From: Liolophura sinensis
Taxonomy: Eukaryota > Mollusca > Polyplacophora > Chitonida > Chitonidae
Assembly (NCBI RefSeq): GCF_032854445.1
Contig: NC_088301.1
Span: forward strand, 42,581,187 to 42,645,186
Direction: 5' to 3'
DNA: 64,000 nucleotides
Numbering within the stretch: the first letter of the stretch is position 1; each line of letters opens with the position of its first letter. Below the pieces are notes generated by a model. That model ran no database searches. It was not told where the DNA came from and saw only the letters and a program-made list of their open reading frames with translations. Made by a program: the position numbers and the translations under genes. Positions 1 to 13,200 of the stretch are shown piece after piece.

Positions 1-159
1 ACTTTCGGAAAGACACCTGTCTAAAATACATCGGATATTCTATTCCCATTCAACTGAAACAGCATATTAAGCAAGATGTCCGGAGATGCTCATACATGTA
101 ACCTTGATATAAGTGATGTTACCTACATTTTATGATGGAAAAGACAGATTGAGACTCAC

Positions 160-2207
160 TCTTTAGTTAAGTGGACACCACCTTTGAAGCCATTTGAGAA
201 GACGCCCTTCCCTCTTCCACCTGCGAGGATTTGTGCCTTGATGACAAATTCTCTAACATCTGTACATAATATGAAAACGATTGATGACGCTTTATAAACC
301 CAATTGTAAGTAACTATTTGTTAACATTTTTTAAGTGATAAACAAGTTAACATTTGTATTTATGCTAATGTTTAGACCTCAGGAGATTACTGTGAATGAG
401 CTTATGTAAGTAAGAATTCAAGAAAGTCACAGAACTCATAAGGCTGCAGAAGTCAAAACACAGCATATTTAACAGATAAAATGTAGAGGAACTTACTGAG
501 ACTTTTGGCAATTTCTAACGCACTGTTTCCGTTTTCAGCTACTTTAAACTTCTGAACAGTGATGCCATGATCTGCCATTAATTTCTTGCTTTGGTATTCC
601 TGGAGATTTAGCCATCGAACTGCAACTCCACTCATAGCAAACTGAAAACCATGAAGAAATCAAGAAGTATTACATAACCTAACCACGTGTCATGATGTAG
701 AATCACGTGAAATGATCAGTAAGAATGGATTGCTTGACTGATCACTGAATGAACAAAATTCCGCCAAAAGCCAAAAAAAAAAAAAACATTTTTAATAATG
801 GCCTAGCCTGTGTATTCAAGGCAAACAATCTACTCCAATTCTTAAGTTGGTATAGGGACAAAAATGAACACTGACTGTCACATGAAAGAAAATTTTCAAA
901 AATCTCCATAGCAAGGGGATGAATTAAAAACCTGAACGTACTTAATGAAAATCATATCAAACATCTCTTACCTTCACTTTAAGGGTATCAAAATAAGCAT
1001 GTTTTTTTCTACTTGAGAGAATACACATTTATTCCTTGATCAGAAAATGCTCTGTCAACAAGAGGGCAAATTTATATATTTATTATTTTGGTATCTGGCA
1101 TTTAATAGCTCCAGATGGTAGATTGTGCAAATGATATGGAACTGAAAGGAATATTTATTTACTTATTTGATTGACGATTTATGCCGTGCTCAAGAATATT
1201 TCACTTAAACGGCAGCGGATGGGCTGGACTCAAAGCAACCACAATGAAAGTTGCCTGGGTCTTTGCGTTGCACTGGTGTGCTAACCTCCTTGGCCAAGGA
1301 AGCTCCTTGCAAGGAATAATAACAAGAAATATTAACAAATGCAAGGCGTGCAACAGTAGGTTTCCAGTTGAATTGTAATTACCACGTAAGTTTGGTAAAG
1401 ACCTGTCCCATAGTTGCACAGTTGTGCTATGGACATATATAAAAGAAGAATAGAGCAGCCAGGTGTATAGGCATTTAAAAAAAAAAAAAAAGTTGCTGAA
1501 CATATGGACAAAAATAATATGACAACTATCAAAGAGTGAGGGGGGCAAACCTCAAAGAACTTTATATTTCAGGGGCAATAACCAGAGTGCATGGTGGTTA
1601 TTGAAATCTTAAAAACCTTCTAATGTTTCTGGACGGTCAGAGAAAGGATTATTGGAATAATAAAAGCAGTCGTAAAGCTCACTCAGATTAACTTAAGACA
1701 TTAAGCAAGTTAACTAAACTCCAGAGAACGTGAATCTATCATAGGCCCTACACCTTACTTCACAAAGAATAGAACGTACTTCCTTTTTTTCTCAAAGCAC
1801 GAAAGTATTTTGTGAAAACAAGAGTAAGATTTTTCTTTACACTTAAGCAAGCAATGGTACTACAAGGCCAACTTTTATACCTACAATCTTCCGTACAAAC
1901 TGGACACCAACTGGATTTGAGCTTGTCCCCGTGTAAACACGTACGGAGAAAGTGACGGTTTAATTTTCAGAACAACTTCAGAATTTAACACAGGTTGTTG
2001 TTGTACATGAAAGTGGCGATCTCTAGTTACAGTAGCAACTAGCCTAGCATTCAAGTGTCAGCAGCTGAACACATAACAGACAGTAGAAGATAATGAGGTT
2101 AATTTGATATTGAACGGCATGAGTATGCAAATCCCGAAATAAAAAGTATGCACCTGCTTTTCCAGGCCTTTGATAGCCACATTTCTCATCACGTTGATGG
2201 CGGCCAT
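160..2207 (-). CDS. SUCLG2: Succinyl-CoA ligase [GDP-forming] beta subunit, mitochondrial (5' part)
   Basis: Three coding exons on the minus strand join in frame: 2207-2154 (18 codons, phase 0), 641-497 (phase 1) and 259-160 (phase 2); all have GT donors and AG acceptors. The protein starts [18 protein letters not shown], a short basic leader fit for mitochondrial import. It continues with [18 protein letters not shown] and then [14 protein letters not shown], the start of the ATP-grasp nucleotide-binding domain. The [12 protein letters not shown] stretch matches the GTP-type subunit (SUCLG2) better than SUCLA2, which reads LSLHEY there. The enzyme forms GTP from succinyl-CoA in the TCA cycle together with the alpha subunit SUCLG1. 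About 99 of roughly 430 residues are present; the remaining exons lie left of position 1. The gene is head to head with DMTF1. The first intron (642-2153) carries a degenerate SINE. Sure of identity; the exon joins are inferred from sequence only. Confidence 0.94.
642..2153 (-). other. SUCLG2 intron 1
   Basis: Runs from the donor at 2153-2152 (CAG|GTGCAT) to the acceptor at 643-642 (TTTTCAG). Apart from the SINE relic at about 1152-1308 I see only AT-rich sequence and no further exon. Confidence 0.85.
1152..1308 (-). mobile_element. Degenerate tRNA-derived SINE, minus orientation
   Basis: The + strand reads as the reverse complement of the SINE seen better at 18992-19257: tail TTTATTTACTTATTTGATTG, then CAAGAATATTTCACTT, then a decayed tRNA-like head (GCTAACC...). 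The middle is deleted, so the copy is short and old. Confidence 0.75.
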
Positions 2208-2760
2208 TTTACCAGGTGATTGAGGTCACACATGAAGACAAAACGTGCATAGTGCGAGGGGCGAAGAACTTCCCGACAAGGAAGTGCATAAAGAAATAGT
2301 TCTAAGCGTTATATGACTAATTATATATCTACTCTACGACCAGAATTATGAATATGCACTAATTTTAATTTTTATATTAGTTACATTCAGATGGTTTTTC
2401 ACTACATTCATTAAGTTAAGGAGGAGAATTAGCGAGGAGTTGGCCTAACATTCCATAACGACTCATATCACTCCATGTCCTTCATCCTGGTCATTGCTCA
2501 TCCTGGTCTTTAGGAAATCGCCCGGACGAAAACAAGCTGGTGTCAGGTTGGTTTTCAATCACGTGGAGCTATGTCCACGTGAAGTAAAGGAAAAAAAGTA
2601 CACCCTACAGAAAACATTTTATTTTACGAATTATGTCGCGAATACAAATAAGGCTGATTCCAGAGCGCAGCTGGCAGGGTCGGTTCAAAATGGCGTGCAT
2701 GGGCAAGATTTGTAAGACGAGGTACGGTGGTACGCCTGTGATCTGCGGTGTAAGTTTAGT
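2208..2760. promoter_or_regulatory. Putative shared promoter region of SUCLG2 and DMTF1
   Basis: The SUCLG2 start codon is at 2207 on the minus strand and DMTF1 reads away on the plus strand. A possible non-coding first exon of DMTF1 could end at a GTAAGT donor at 2750-2755, and that intron would end at the acceptor before 4161. The stretch is less AT-rich than its surroundings near 2690-2770. No core promoter element was identified, so transcription start sites are not placed. Confidence 0.35.
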
Positions 2761-3125
2761 GATGGCGGGAGACACAGCTTTCATTTGAAACTTAGCAACT
2801 TTCTAATTGTGTCTTCGTGTGTGGTTGAAAGTTATTACTGCTGATGTTTCAGAATTACCCAGTGTAAAGTAATAACATACAGTATAGTTACAGATAGTTC
2901 AGGCTCTCGTGGAATGCATGCCGAATTTTAAAATTTCATGCTTACCCTATACCGGTAAGTAAAGTTTAGCTGTAGCGGTGTGACTGTTTTACTGTCACAG
3001 TTTTATTGTTACAGTTAATTCTTACCCCATTATTCATGCATATCTCCACATAGCTCAGAACAGCATAATGCCATTTGCTGCTGTTGTCCAATAATACCAC
3101 AAAGTAACAACAGAACTTCTGTTCG

Positions 3126-3255
3126 TGCTAGCTTCCTTTCCGGTTTCCACCTGGCCCTGCCCGCTTTCCACCCACCATAATGCTGGCCGCCGTTGTATAA
3201 GTGAAATATTCTTGAGTACGGCGTAAAACACCAATCAAATAAATAAATAAATAAA
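3126..3255 (+). mobile_element. 3' half of tRNA-derived SINE
   Basis: Contains the SINE body segment CCACCATAATGCTGGCCGCC followed by TATAAGTGAAATATTCTTGA and the AAATAAATAAATAAATAAA tail. The tRNA head is missing. Lies upstream of the DMTF1 coding start. Confidence 0.85.
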
Positions 3256-3618
3256 GTACTATCCAAGTTTGCATGTGTAGGTGTATGAAATTGGTAAGCA
3301 TTGCTTTGTAACTTTTCCAAAATTGAAAATTATTTTTTCCAACATTTAGAATCATTTTAACACTATAAATAGTCTGGATATGAGTCTAATACTTTCTGAA
3401 AGGTGATAATTTAAGCTGTTCTTGGTAAATAGAAAAAAATTGATATATTAGTGAGTATGGATTTTTTCCAGCACATCGTTTTTAAGAATCAAAATAATCC
3501 TGACCACCATTTTTGTCATAATATTCCATTTATACAAATGTAGTTTATAACTGGTTTCTCCATGGAGGAGAAATCATTGTGTTTGAGCAACCTTGTCCAC
3601 ATGATATCTTCCTCACCA

Positions 3619-3761
3619 TGGGCCTCCGTGGCTCAGTTGGTTAGCGCGCTAGCGTGGCATAATGACCCAGGATCCTCTCACCAATGCGGTCCCTGTGAGT
3701 TCAAATCCAGGTCAAGTGAAATATTCTTGAGTATGGCATAAAACACCAATCAAATAAATAA
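3619..3761 (+). mobile_element. tRNA-derived SINE, internally deleted, with perfect 13-bp target duplication
   Basis: The head reads GGGCCTCCGTGGCTCAGTTG with a GAGTTCAAATCC B-box. It then jumps straight to AAGTGAAATATTCTTGAGTA and the AAATAAATAA tail, so about 120 bp of the body seen in the 18992-19257 copy are missing. ATCTTCCTCACCA stands at 3606-3618 and again at 3762-3774, the target-site duplication expected of LINE-driven insertion. Confidence 0.93.
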
Positions 3762-4160
3762 ATCTTCCTCACCAAAGTTTTTTTGAACCTTCTTGACAGG
3801 TCAGAACCTTGAGAATTGGTCAACTTTTGGGATGGACTAGACACATGCCAGTTAATTCACTCATTTGTTCGTTCATCAATATTTCAACATTGCAGCAAGC
3901 AATAACATTGTCTCTGAGATATCTACATAACATTGGGGTAAAAAAAAATTTAACTTTGAAGGCAAGTTCAGTTACATTGGGCTTGAATACTGATCACCTT
4001 TTAAAATGTTCTCTGTTCATTCATTTGTTCAGTGGGCTGATAATGCTTTCAGTTGAATTGTGTGTTTTTTTGAAAGACATATTATGTTTGCCTTTCAGAA
4101 CTTCTTTTCTAGTTTTAAATGAATGCAAATGTAATACTAATGATGATTTTATTGTTTCAG

Positions 4161-4222
4161 GGTTGACAAGAAGGCAATGAATATAGTAATTGACTTAGGC
4201 GTGATGTAGTTAGAGTTACAAC
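4161..4222 (+). other. DMTF1: DMTF1 5' UTR part of first coding exon, with upstream ORFs
   Basis: The exon begins after TTTATTGTTTCAG at 4160. Before the main ATG (4223) there is an ATG at 4177 opening an 10-residue uORF that stops at TAG 4207-4209. An ATG at 4204 in the same frame is followed at once by that stop. Confidence 0.7.
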
Positions 4223-7200
4223 ATGGAAGGGGAAACAAGTGATGAAGGAAACTGTGATTTTGGTGACATTGGGATCACCCAAACTAGTGCTATTGAGGCA
4301 GGAGATAATTCTGGTGGTACTGTGACATCCCCGGTGTGTCCTGCTGCGGAGAACTTTGAGCCTGAGACTGACCCACCCCTGACAGAAGTGTCCAACCAGG
4401 ATGGTGTGAAGTCTGCTGCAGAGAGTGCCAGCCTTAGTCTGAGTAGCCAGTCAGCACATGGGCCTCATTTTATCATTCTGACAGATGGAGAACAAGGTAT
4501 CTATTTCATTTTTTGGGGGTATATATGTTGTGTTTTGTGTCAAAGTAATATCTAATTTGCCTAGTTTTCAAGGCCCTCAGTTTCTAATGGAAGAAAGATG
4601 TGTTTTGTTTGGATATCAATCACTGACAAGCTATATTCTGCTAATTCAGTAACTTCTGGAAAACATGCATTGCATTTCACATTGGATTAAAACATGAATG
4701 ATATCACTTTTCCTCCTAAATGTTGCAGGTTAATGACAAGATCAACCCATTGAAACGCTTTATCACTTTTAATGAAGAAAAAAAATGTGCTTTAAATTTT
4801 GAATGCGCTTGAATTAAATTACAATACATGATGTGCCCAGTTGCTCACTGACAGCAGTTGTGACACCATTTCTGTAGACTGCTAGAAAAAAAATCATTTG
4901 GCTGATATGTGTGAGTAAAACTCAGTTAACTTTCTTCTATTTTAATTTTTTCCAAATGTGCCTCAGTATGGACATAAATTAATTTCTTTTCTTCTTGGAT
5001 TTTGCTTCTTTTAGCAGGGACAGTTGAAGTGGGTGATATACCCTTGCAGAAAAGAATAAAACTGGAGGGAGAAAATCAAACATTTTATGTCACTGTTCCA
5101 GCAAATTCAGGTAGTCCTACCCTGGAGGAGTAGAAAGCATAGTTTGAATAGAGAGCCTGATGTCTTACAAAGCCAACTGGGTGATAACCTTGTAGCACTT
5201 TTAACTGCAGAACAAATCAGTAATTCATAATTTTTTTACTTCATTGAAAATTTGGCTTATGTTTAATACAGGTGTGAAAAGGAAAGTTTCAGAAGGGCCT
5301 TTTTTTGTGTGTCGATTATTCACTATGAAAATTTGATGTTTTTTTTTTTTCAACAGAGTAATAATATCCACTGAGAATTGAATATGACAGGCAGACATTT
5401 AAACTGTTATAATTATTATGGCAGTGAGAGTTTTTGACTTGTTTTCAATGTTGAAGAAAAATTGGTTGATGAATTAAATTTTATTTTTGTTTTTTCAGCA
5501 GTTTTGTCAGACCAGCTGAACAGTGAAGATAAACAGGTAAGGAATTTTGATAATGTGTTACCAGAATTAAATTACCAGGTATTAAAATTAAGATTTTAAT
5601 GTCTTAATACTAAGAACTGTGTTGAAGTGTGTTGACAAGCTGAAGCACTTTATCAACAGGGCATGGCTACTAGCAGTAAGCAGGGTGGAGTTGTGCCGGA
5701 TGGGGTAACACAGGCATGGTTTACAACAAGAGATGATAAGATGGCCATTCGGAATCAAGGTAATCTCACCTGTGACGTCATGCATATACTAACAAATTGG
5801 TTAGCATGTGTAACATATCTAGCTTGTCACGTTTCTTGTGATTGAAGATTAATGGTATCTAATTTTGATACATACAGGGCACTTTTTGAAAATAGTCGTA
5901 AATGTTACAGTGTTTGTAAATCATCTTCCCACAGCAAAACCTGCTCATATGAAAATGTTAAAGCCCTAAAAGTTTACAAATGCATGTGTTGACAGATATT
6001 TTAAAAGTAAAAATAATCATTCATTTATTTTCAAATATGAAAATAAGGTTTATTGATGTTTGTGTCTATTTAACAGCACTGTTAAGTAAATATTGCTATA
6101 TCGGACAGGTGTTACTTGGAAGCAGGGCCACTGGACCAAAGATGAGGTGGAATTACTGCAGTCAAATATTTCTGATTACTGCCAGGTAAGTAAACTTAGT
6201 TTATAGCTGTGCAAGTGCCTATGAGATGTGTAGAAATTGTTGTGAAATGTATGCAGCCAAAAGGAGTGCTGAGATAAGTGCTGTTTAAACTATTAAATTA
6301 TAATGGTCTTTTCCAGAAATGGGATATACCGGACCCTACTGATATCATTTTCAAAACTTCCAAGGAACAACGAAAGGATTTTTATCGCACAGTAGCACGA
6401 GGACTCCAACGACCCTTATTTTCTGTGTACCGTCGAGTGATACGAATGTATGATCAGAAGAACCACATTGGAAAATACAGCTCAAATGAAATGGAACAGT
6501 TACGAGAGTATGTCCAGCTGTTCAGATTAATTTAAGCCATACACCAATTACAAATAAACCTGGCTCTGCCCAGTTTCTTCCCACCACACTGCTGGCCACT
6601 GCCTTATAAGTGAAAAATATTTGAGTACAGCTTAAAACACAAATCAAATAAATAATAATTAAATACAAATAACATCCAAAAAAAGAGTTAGAAAAATGCC
6701 AAGAACATGCTTTGTGGATTTTTTCACTTGTAGACAGAAACTTAATCACCTTCGAAATATGTTGACAATATTCGCAGCATGGCTGCAGACACGCTAAGCA
6801 GATTTTTAAGCAATAAATAAAATACAGCTATATGAGCAAAAACATTTGCTTAGTTTGTGCCCGGCTAAAAACCAACATGCTGTGATGTGCTAATCTGTGC
6901 TTTCTGTGTTGGATTTTGGAATGGCATGAAAGTTTTCTAACTGAACACATTTGATCATGTTGTAGTTTGAGAAGAAAACATGGTGCTGACTGGGCACTGA
7001 TTGGTGCTGCTTTGGGCCGCAGTGCGTCTTCTGTGAAAGACAAGTGCAGGTTGATGAATGATCGTTGTAACTCAGGTACCAGCATTGCTGTGTGATTTGT
7101 TAATTTTTTTGTCTCATTGATGAGGTACTAAGCTGGTTACCCACTTCTCAAATCAGAGAAAATTTTAACTAAGCACTGTCCATTGACAAAAAGCTAGCAT

Positions 7201-10200
7201 CTTCTACATTAAAGAATGGTGAAATGGGATTTTTAATTCCTATGACTTGTTTTAATGTACGGCCCTTTATAAATGTACAAAAAAATGTTAAGATTGGACA
7301 GTAAAGACTGGAAATTGCTGTGCTATGTACATATTTTGCAGTATTTCTCAAGTGTTACTTTTTGTTCCCCAAACCAGCAAACTAATTCTGTGCAGATTTT
7401 ATCTCTTCTCCTTTTTTAGTCTATGTTTTTCTTTCTTTTAGGTAAATGGTTACCTGAAGAGGAGAAGCGATTAGCAGCTGCTGTATATGAGCTAACAGGG
7501 TGTCAAGCAGGTGAGTCCAGAGTAGAATGGAGAGAAAATGTGTGAACCTTTTACTCTCATAAAGTACATTAAATACTGGGTGTGTTTTCATATTGGGTTA
7601 GAATTGCTCAATTTTCTACATCACCAGGAGAGAGCATCACACATGGATTGTCATGGTCACTTGTTGCTGAGAAAGTGGGTTCCAGATCAGAGAAGCAATG
7701 CCGAACAAAATGGTTGAACTTTCTCAACTGGAAAGTGAAAGGTGGCACAGAGTGGACAAGAGAAGATGATATCAATTTAGTTTTGAAGTAAGTTGCTGAT
7801 ACAGTTTTCTGTTTCAATTTTATACTGTTGTTGCATGTTTAATGTTCAGTTTTGTGTTGAAGTAATCAGTACTTGTCTTGGACAAACACTTTGTAAAATA
7901 ATTGACTATTAGGTATGGGTGTTGATAAACATTCTAATTATTGCTTGCCTCTTCCACCATAAATCATATAAGTGGTATTCTTAGGAATGGGTGAGACTAA
8001 TAGAAATAGAAGGAAATGTTTTTAAAAACATATCTTTCCACTTCCTGTTTTCAACAATGTATCTACTTTTATTTGTGATTGCGAGTATTGTAGAGTATTT
8101 GTTGTGTGCTATAGCAAAGGTTTTTTATATTTTTCCATTTTCAAGAATAAGTCAGCTGGGTGTAACAGATGAAACAGAGATAGACTGGCTAGAATTGGCT
8201 AAGAATTGGTCAAGGTAACTACAAGCACAAAATTCCAAATAATTTATTGTACAGATTGAACTTTACACAATGTGTTTTAATTATAGGTTTTCAAATTTAT
8301 TGTTACTTTTTTTTTTAAGTTTGAATGCTTCATTTTTGAAGTATATGTATAAACTATATCTCAAAACTTTGAAAACTTTAACTGTTGAAGTACTATATAT
8401 TCTGTGATTGCTCTCAAGGAAATCACTTTTGCATATTAATTTTGATAGCATTAAAGGTAAACATACGAGTGAAAATACTATGTTTTTTTTTTTGGCTATT
8501 TTAGTGTTCGCTCCCCACAGTGGTTGAGAGGGAAATGGTGGTCATTAAAACGGCATGTTCAGGATTACCAAATGTTGCCTTTCCGTGGTGGGTACATCAT
8601 TAGCATACACCGTCGAAATGTTACAAACGAATTCTTTACCCGGTAAAATACATCTTTGTCTTGCTACAACTCGTGGATTGTAAGCTGTGGATGCCCTCGT
8701 CGGCAGCATTCATGATGCCTCCATCTAGCCATTGACCATTGAGGTGGTGTGATTCGAATCCAGCTCAGACTCAGGTGCAACTTTAAGTCAGTGGTTTTCT
8801 CTTGGATCTACCCAGTGTTCTCCACTGACAAAATGTGCTGCTGTCATATATATGTACATATACGTGAAATATTCCCCAATGAAACCACAATAAAGTGAAT
8901 TAAATAAATAACAAATTGACCTTTGCATAGTGGGAAAGGCCTCTTGAATAGAATGAATTAACATATAAGTAAATTAAGTATTAAAAGACAAAAGATACAT
9001 GTTCTTCATGTTTGAAAATGTGGTGAGATTTCATATCATATTACTTGCCAGTGGCCGAAGTGCCTATGTCTAAAGCATATAAAGTTCAGTGCAAAATGTC
9101 AACCTCTGGTGTAACATTTTTTGGTTTTGTTTCCATTTGCAGAAGTTGTAGAGTGTCTGAGAACAATGCATTTAGCTGTGAGATTAAAATCGTCCAATGG
9201 TTTGAACATGAGAGTTGCTCGGGTGGAGGCCCCAGTACCTCGTTTGAACCTTCCCGCAGAGATGTCCACTCGATTACCACAAGGTGAGGGCCACGCTTGT
9301 CATCTCCCTGCTCAGTACCGTCTAGAAATTGATTCATTGGTCTTTATAGTAATATGTTATATATAAATACCTTTCAACATTCCACAGATATTTGTGTGTC
9401 TGCCTCACCAAACAGCGGATCAGTGTTGTCCTCTGAGGGAACGTCAGAAGGTGACTCGTTGCATGCTTATGAGGTGCTGCACCAGTTAACTCCAACGAGT
9501 TCAGGAACATTCCTCATCACTCAGCCCAACAACAACCCAGCCATCTCCTTGACTGGCAACACCATGACTACAGACCATATCATAGTGCACACCTTACCTG
9601 TTAACAACCAGGTGAGCCAGAAAACCGTGGATGAAACAGGCCCCCTCATATTTGTTCTGTTGTATCACAATAATATACTTGAGTATTTTTCCTACGCCTC
9701 TGCCAAAAGCGGGGTGTATTATGTTATAGCAATTTTATCCCTCTGTCCATCCATCTGTATTCAACATAGAGTTGTAATTTTTGGTGGATACATAGATACA
9801 CAGATGACGATGTGTCGCGACTCACAATTGTCCATTTTCACGGTTGTCATGGTAACCTTATAACCATTTTCCTTACATATACTATGTAAATAGATATGAT
9901 TTAGTGTCATACATACATACACCGATGACTATGTGTCACAACTCACATTTGTCCATTTGGGCTGTTGTCATGGCTACCAGATTGCCATTTTCCCTATGTA
10001 TAATGACATTTATAAATAGATATGATTTTGTGTCCAGGCTATAACTCCAACTGTTTTCTGGGTGGAGTTTTCACTTTTGGTGGATGCATGCATAAACAGA
10101 TGATGATTTGTTGCAACTCACCTTTGTCCATTTGCACCGTTGCCATGGATGCCAGTTTGCCATTTTACCTATATATACTATGTGAATAGATATGATTTCA

Positions 10201-13200
10201 TGTCCAGGCTACAACTCCAACTGTATTTTGCATAAAGTTTTCATTTGTGTTGGACACATTTGTCCGCTTGTGGGATTGTCATGGTAACCACATACCTATT
10301 ATCAACACCCACGAAGATTCCCCTCAAGGGTTCTACTCACCACAGTGCTGCTGGTATTCTTTTATACATTTCAAACAAATGCATTTAGTGAGGCAAATTG
10401 CTTTCACCTGAACTCTTGTTAACATAAGTTTTCTTTAAAAGTCAGGAGTAGCTATAAAATGTTCTCTTGTTACGTACTATTCCTCCTTTTTATTATACAG
10501 CTCCTTAGTCAAATAAATGAAAACATGATCAATTGTTCTATGATTTATTTTCATCTGATTGAATAGCATATAAAAGCTATATTTGTTTTTGGGACTGTAT
10601 ACTATGACTAGGTGGGGTGTCATGTTTTGTGTCTTTGGCATGGCTTTTGGCAGGATACATTGTCATGATACTGTATGACCAGGATAATTAAACCAGAAAG
10701 AAATTTTGAGTTCACAGGTGTTTTACCCAGTTCAATGCTTCAAGCAGTGCTGGTACCCAAATTTGACTCGATTCAAAAGGATACGAGGCTTTGACACTGC
10801 TCAGCAGTTATGGATGTTTTTTTTGTTAAGTTCACACAATTTATTACCAAAAAATGGTGAGAAGAGAAACAAATGATAATGATTGAAATACTTTTTCAAG
10901 TTGTAAGCGTAATAATGTTTAGAATGAATTTAAACAATATATGTTGTAAACGTACCATACTTCATGTACATGCCCTTTTAATTTCTAAAGGGCAACAACA
11001 ATGTGGCAGTCCAACTGAACAACCCTCGTGTCATTATTGACTCTTCAGAAGAGCAGGTTACATCCCTGGACAGTACAAACCTGACAAATGCCATACAACT
11101 AGCTGGGAATCTGGTCCAGCAAGGTAAGGATTGGCCTCTTGAATAGGATAATCATAAAAATAAGGCCTTGTCTTAGTGAAAAAAGGAAAAATGTAAATCA
11201 TCAGTAACATGGGCATGGTCTAAGAGAAAGCGTAAATCATCAGTAACATGGACAAGGTCCGGGAGAAAACATAACTCATCAGTAATATGGGCATGGTCTA
11301 AGGGAAAATGTAAATCATCAGCAATATGGGCATGGTCCAGGAGAAAACGTAACTCATCAGTAACATGGGCAAGGTCTAAGAGAATATGTAAATCATCAGT
11401 AACATGGGCAAGGTCTAAGAGAAAGTGTAAATCATCAGTAACATGGGCAAGGTCTAAGGGAAAATGGAAATCATCAGTAATATGGGCAAGGTCTAAGAGA
11501 AAATGTAAATCATCAGTAACATGGGCAAGGTCTAAGGGAAAATGGAAATCATCAGTAACATGGGCATGGTCTAAGGGAAAATGGAAATCATCAGTAACAT
11601 GAGCATGTCTAAGGGAAAACATAAATCATCAGTAACCTGGGCATGTCTAAGGGAAAACGTAAATCATCAGTAACCTGGGCATGTCTAAGGGAAAATGTAA
11701 GTCATCAGTAACATGGGCATGGAGTTACATGTTTGAGAAAGTGTAACCCATCACTATCATAAGGAGTGATGAAAAATGTAAATCATAAGTTTTCTTGTGT
11801 GTTGCTATGTATATCTGGCACTGGGATGTGTACAAGTCATTAAAGTATTGATTTGGTTGAGGGTTAATCACCGTACACAACACTGTTTTACTTATATGAC
11901 AGCAAAACCAGATTAATCTATTTGTAAGTTACTAACTTCAGGACGCAATATCGGTGCAAGAATTGTCGCTTTGTAAAATATTCTGTACGTATTCTAGGCG
12001 TCACTTGTTGTCTCTCATAGAGACCTTTGTATATGATACATTTCCATCAGACAGTGAATCCAATTCCTTCCAAGTTAGCCTTGCATCATCAGCTGATATC
12101 CAACAGACAGACCTGGAAGACACAGACCTTCAGCTCAATCACCAAGGGGAGATAATACACGTTGCCTTAAATGAGACTCAGGTAAGCCTAACTATTGTCC
12201 ATGGGTGTGTGATAAAGATATGGATATGTGGAAGCGTGAAATTCATTACCACTTGAAATTTAAAGGCTGTTAGAGTACAAAATGTTTGATGTAATAATTA
12301 AAAATAACACCTTGACTTTTTCACCAAGCCATTCGTTCATGGCCAATTAAATTCTTACTGAAAGATTATCTTGTGAACTGAACACTGATCTCTACAGCAA
12401 ATTCACCTCTTGCCTTTTTCAGTATTAAAATGTGCCCATGTGTATGCCTGTTTCCGTGAGCTTCTTGCTTAGTCTTCATTCTTAAATATTACAGATCTGG
12501 AAGACACCCAATGGAGCTAAGCTCGACGAATTGTGCCTTACTAACATCTGACTGCTTTCTTGCTGTCTCATATTTTGACAATACTAACTAGTTTTGGTTT
12601 GTTCCAGGGTGAGCTTGGACAGTCAGCATTAGGTGATATAGAAAACACTCCAGCAGTTACGTCAGACTTAGTGCTGGTCAGTTCCGCCTCCCCACAGTAT
12701 GTACAGGCCGGAGGCACAGAGGGAAGGTTGCTCTCCAGTCTTGCAGGTGAGGTACTTCTTACGTGGACATGATCTGGCTTAATAGCAAGGGAAATATGGG
12801 AGTCCATAGCTTCCACTTGGGCTTTTTGGGGATACTTGTACGTCCTTGAATTTTCTTAATTTTTCAGTTGTACATGTAAATATTAAGTTAGTAGTATCCT
12901 TTAATCTCTGCACATGAAGGTTTGTACGTGAGCTAAATGCTCGTCATAAGCCTTGAGAGACGAGATATTACATCCTTGAATGCCCTTGAAAAACGTCTTA
13001 CATTTTTTTGATGGGGGTACATGTAGACCTTGAATGCACTTGAAGAACGTCTTACATTACGTCTTACATTTTTTGAAGGGGGTACATGTACACCTTGAAT
13101 GCCCTAGAGAAATGTCTTACATTTTTTTGAAGGGGGCACATGTACACCTTATCGTTGTTCTCATCAGCCCACTGTTTGGGATTAAGAACCCCACTTGAAA

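Noticed and set aside
1201-1548. 115-codon minus-strand ORF
   Set aside because: Covers a SINE relic and a poly-A run in SUCLG2 intron 1.
3619-3690. tRNA-like sequence with A- and B-box
   Set aside because: It is the head of a SINE with target duplications, not a tRNA gene; the same holds for the heads at 18992-19257 and 31464-31702.
11173-11622. 149-codon minus-strand ORF with HAHVTDDFHFPLD repeats
   Set aside because: It lies wholly in the 39-bp minisatellite of a DMTF1 intron; the open frame follows from the unit length.
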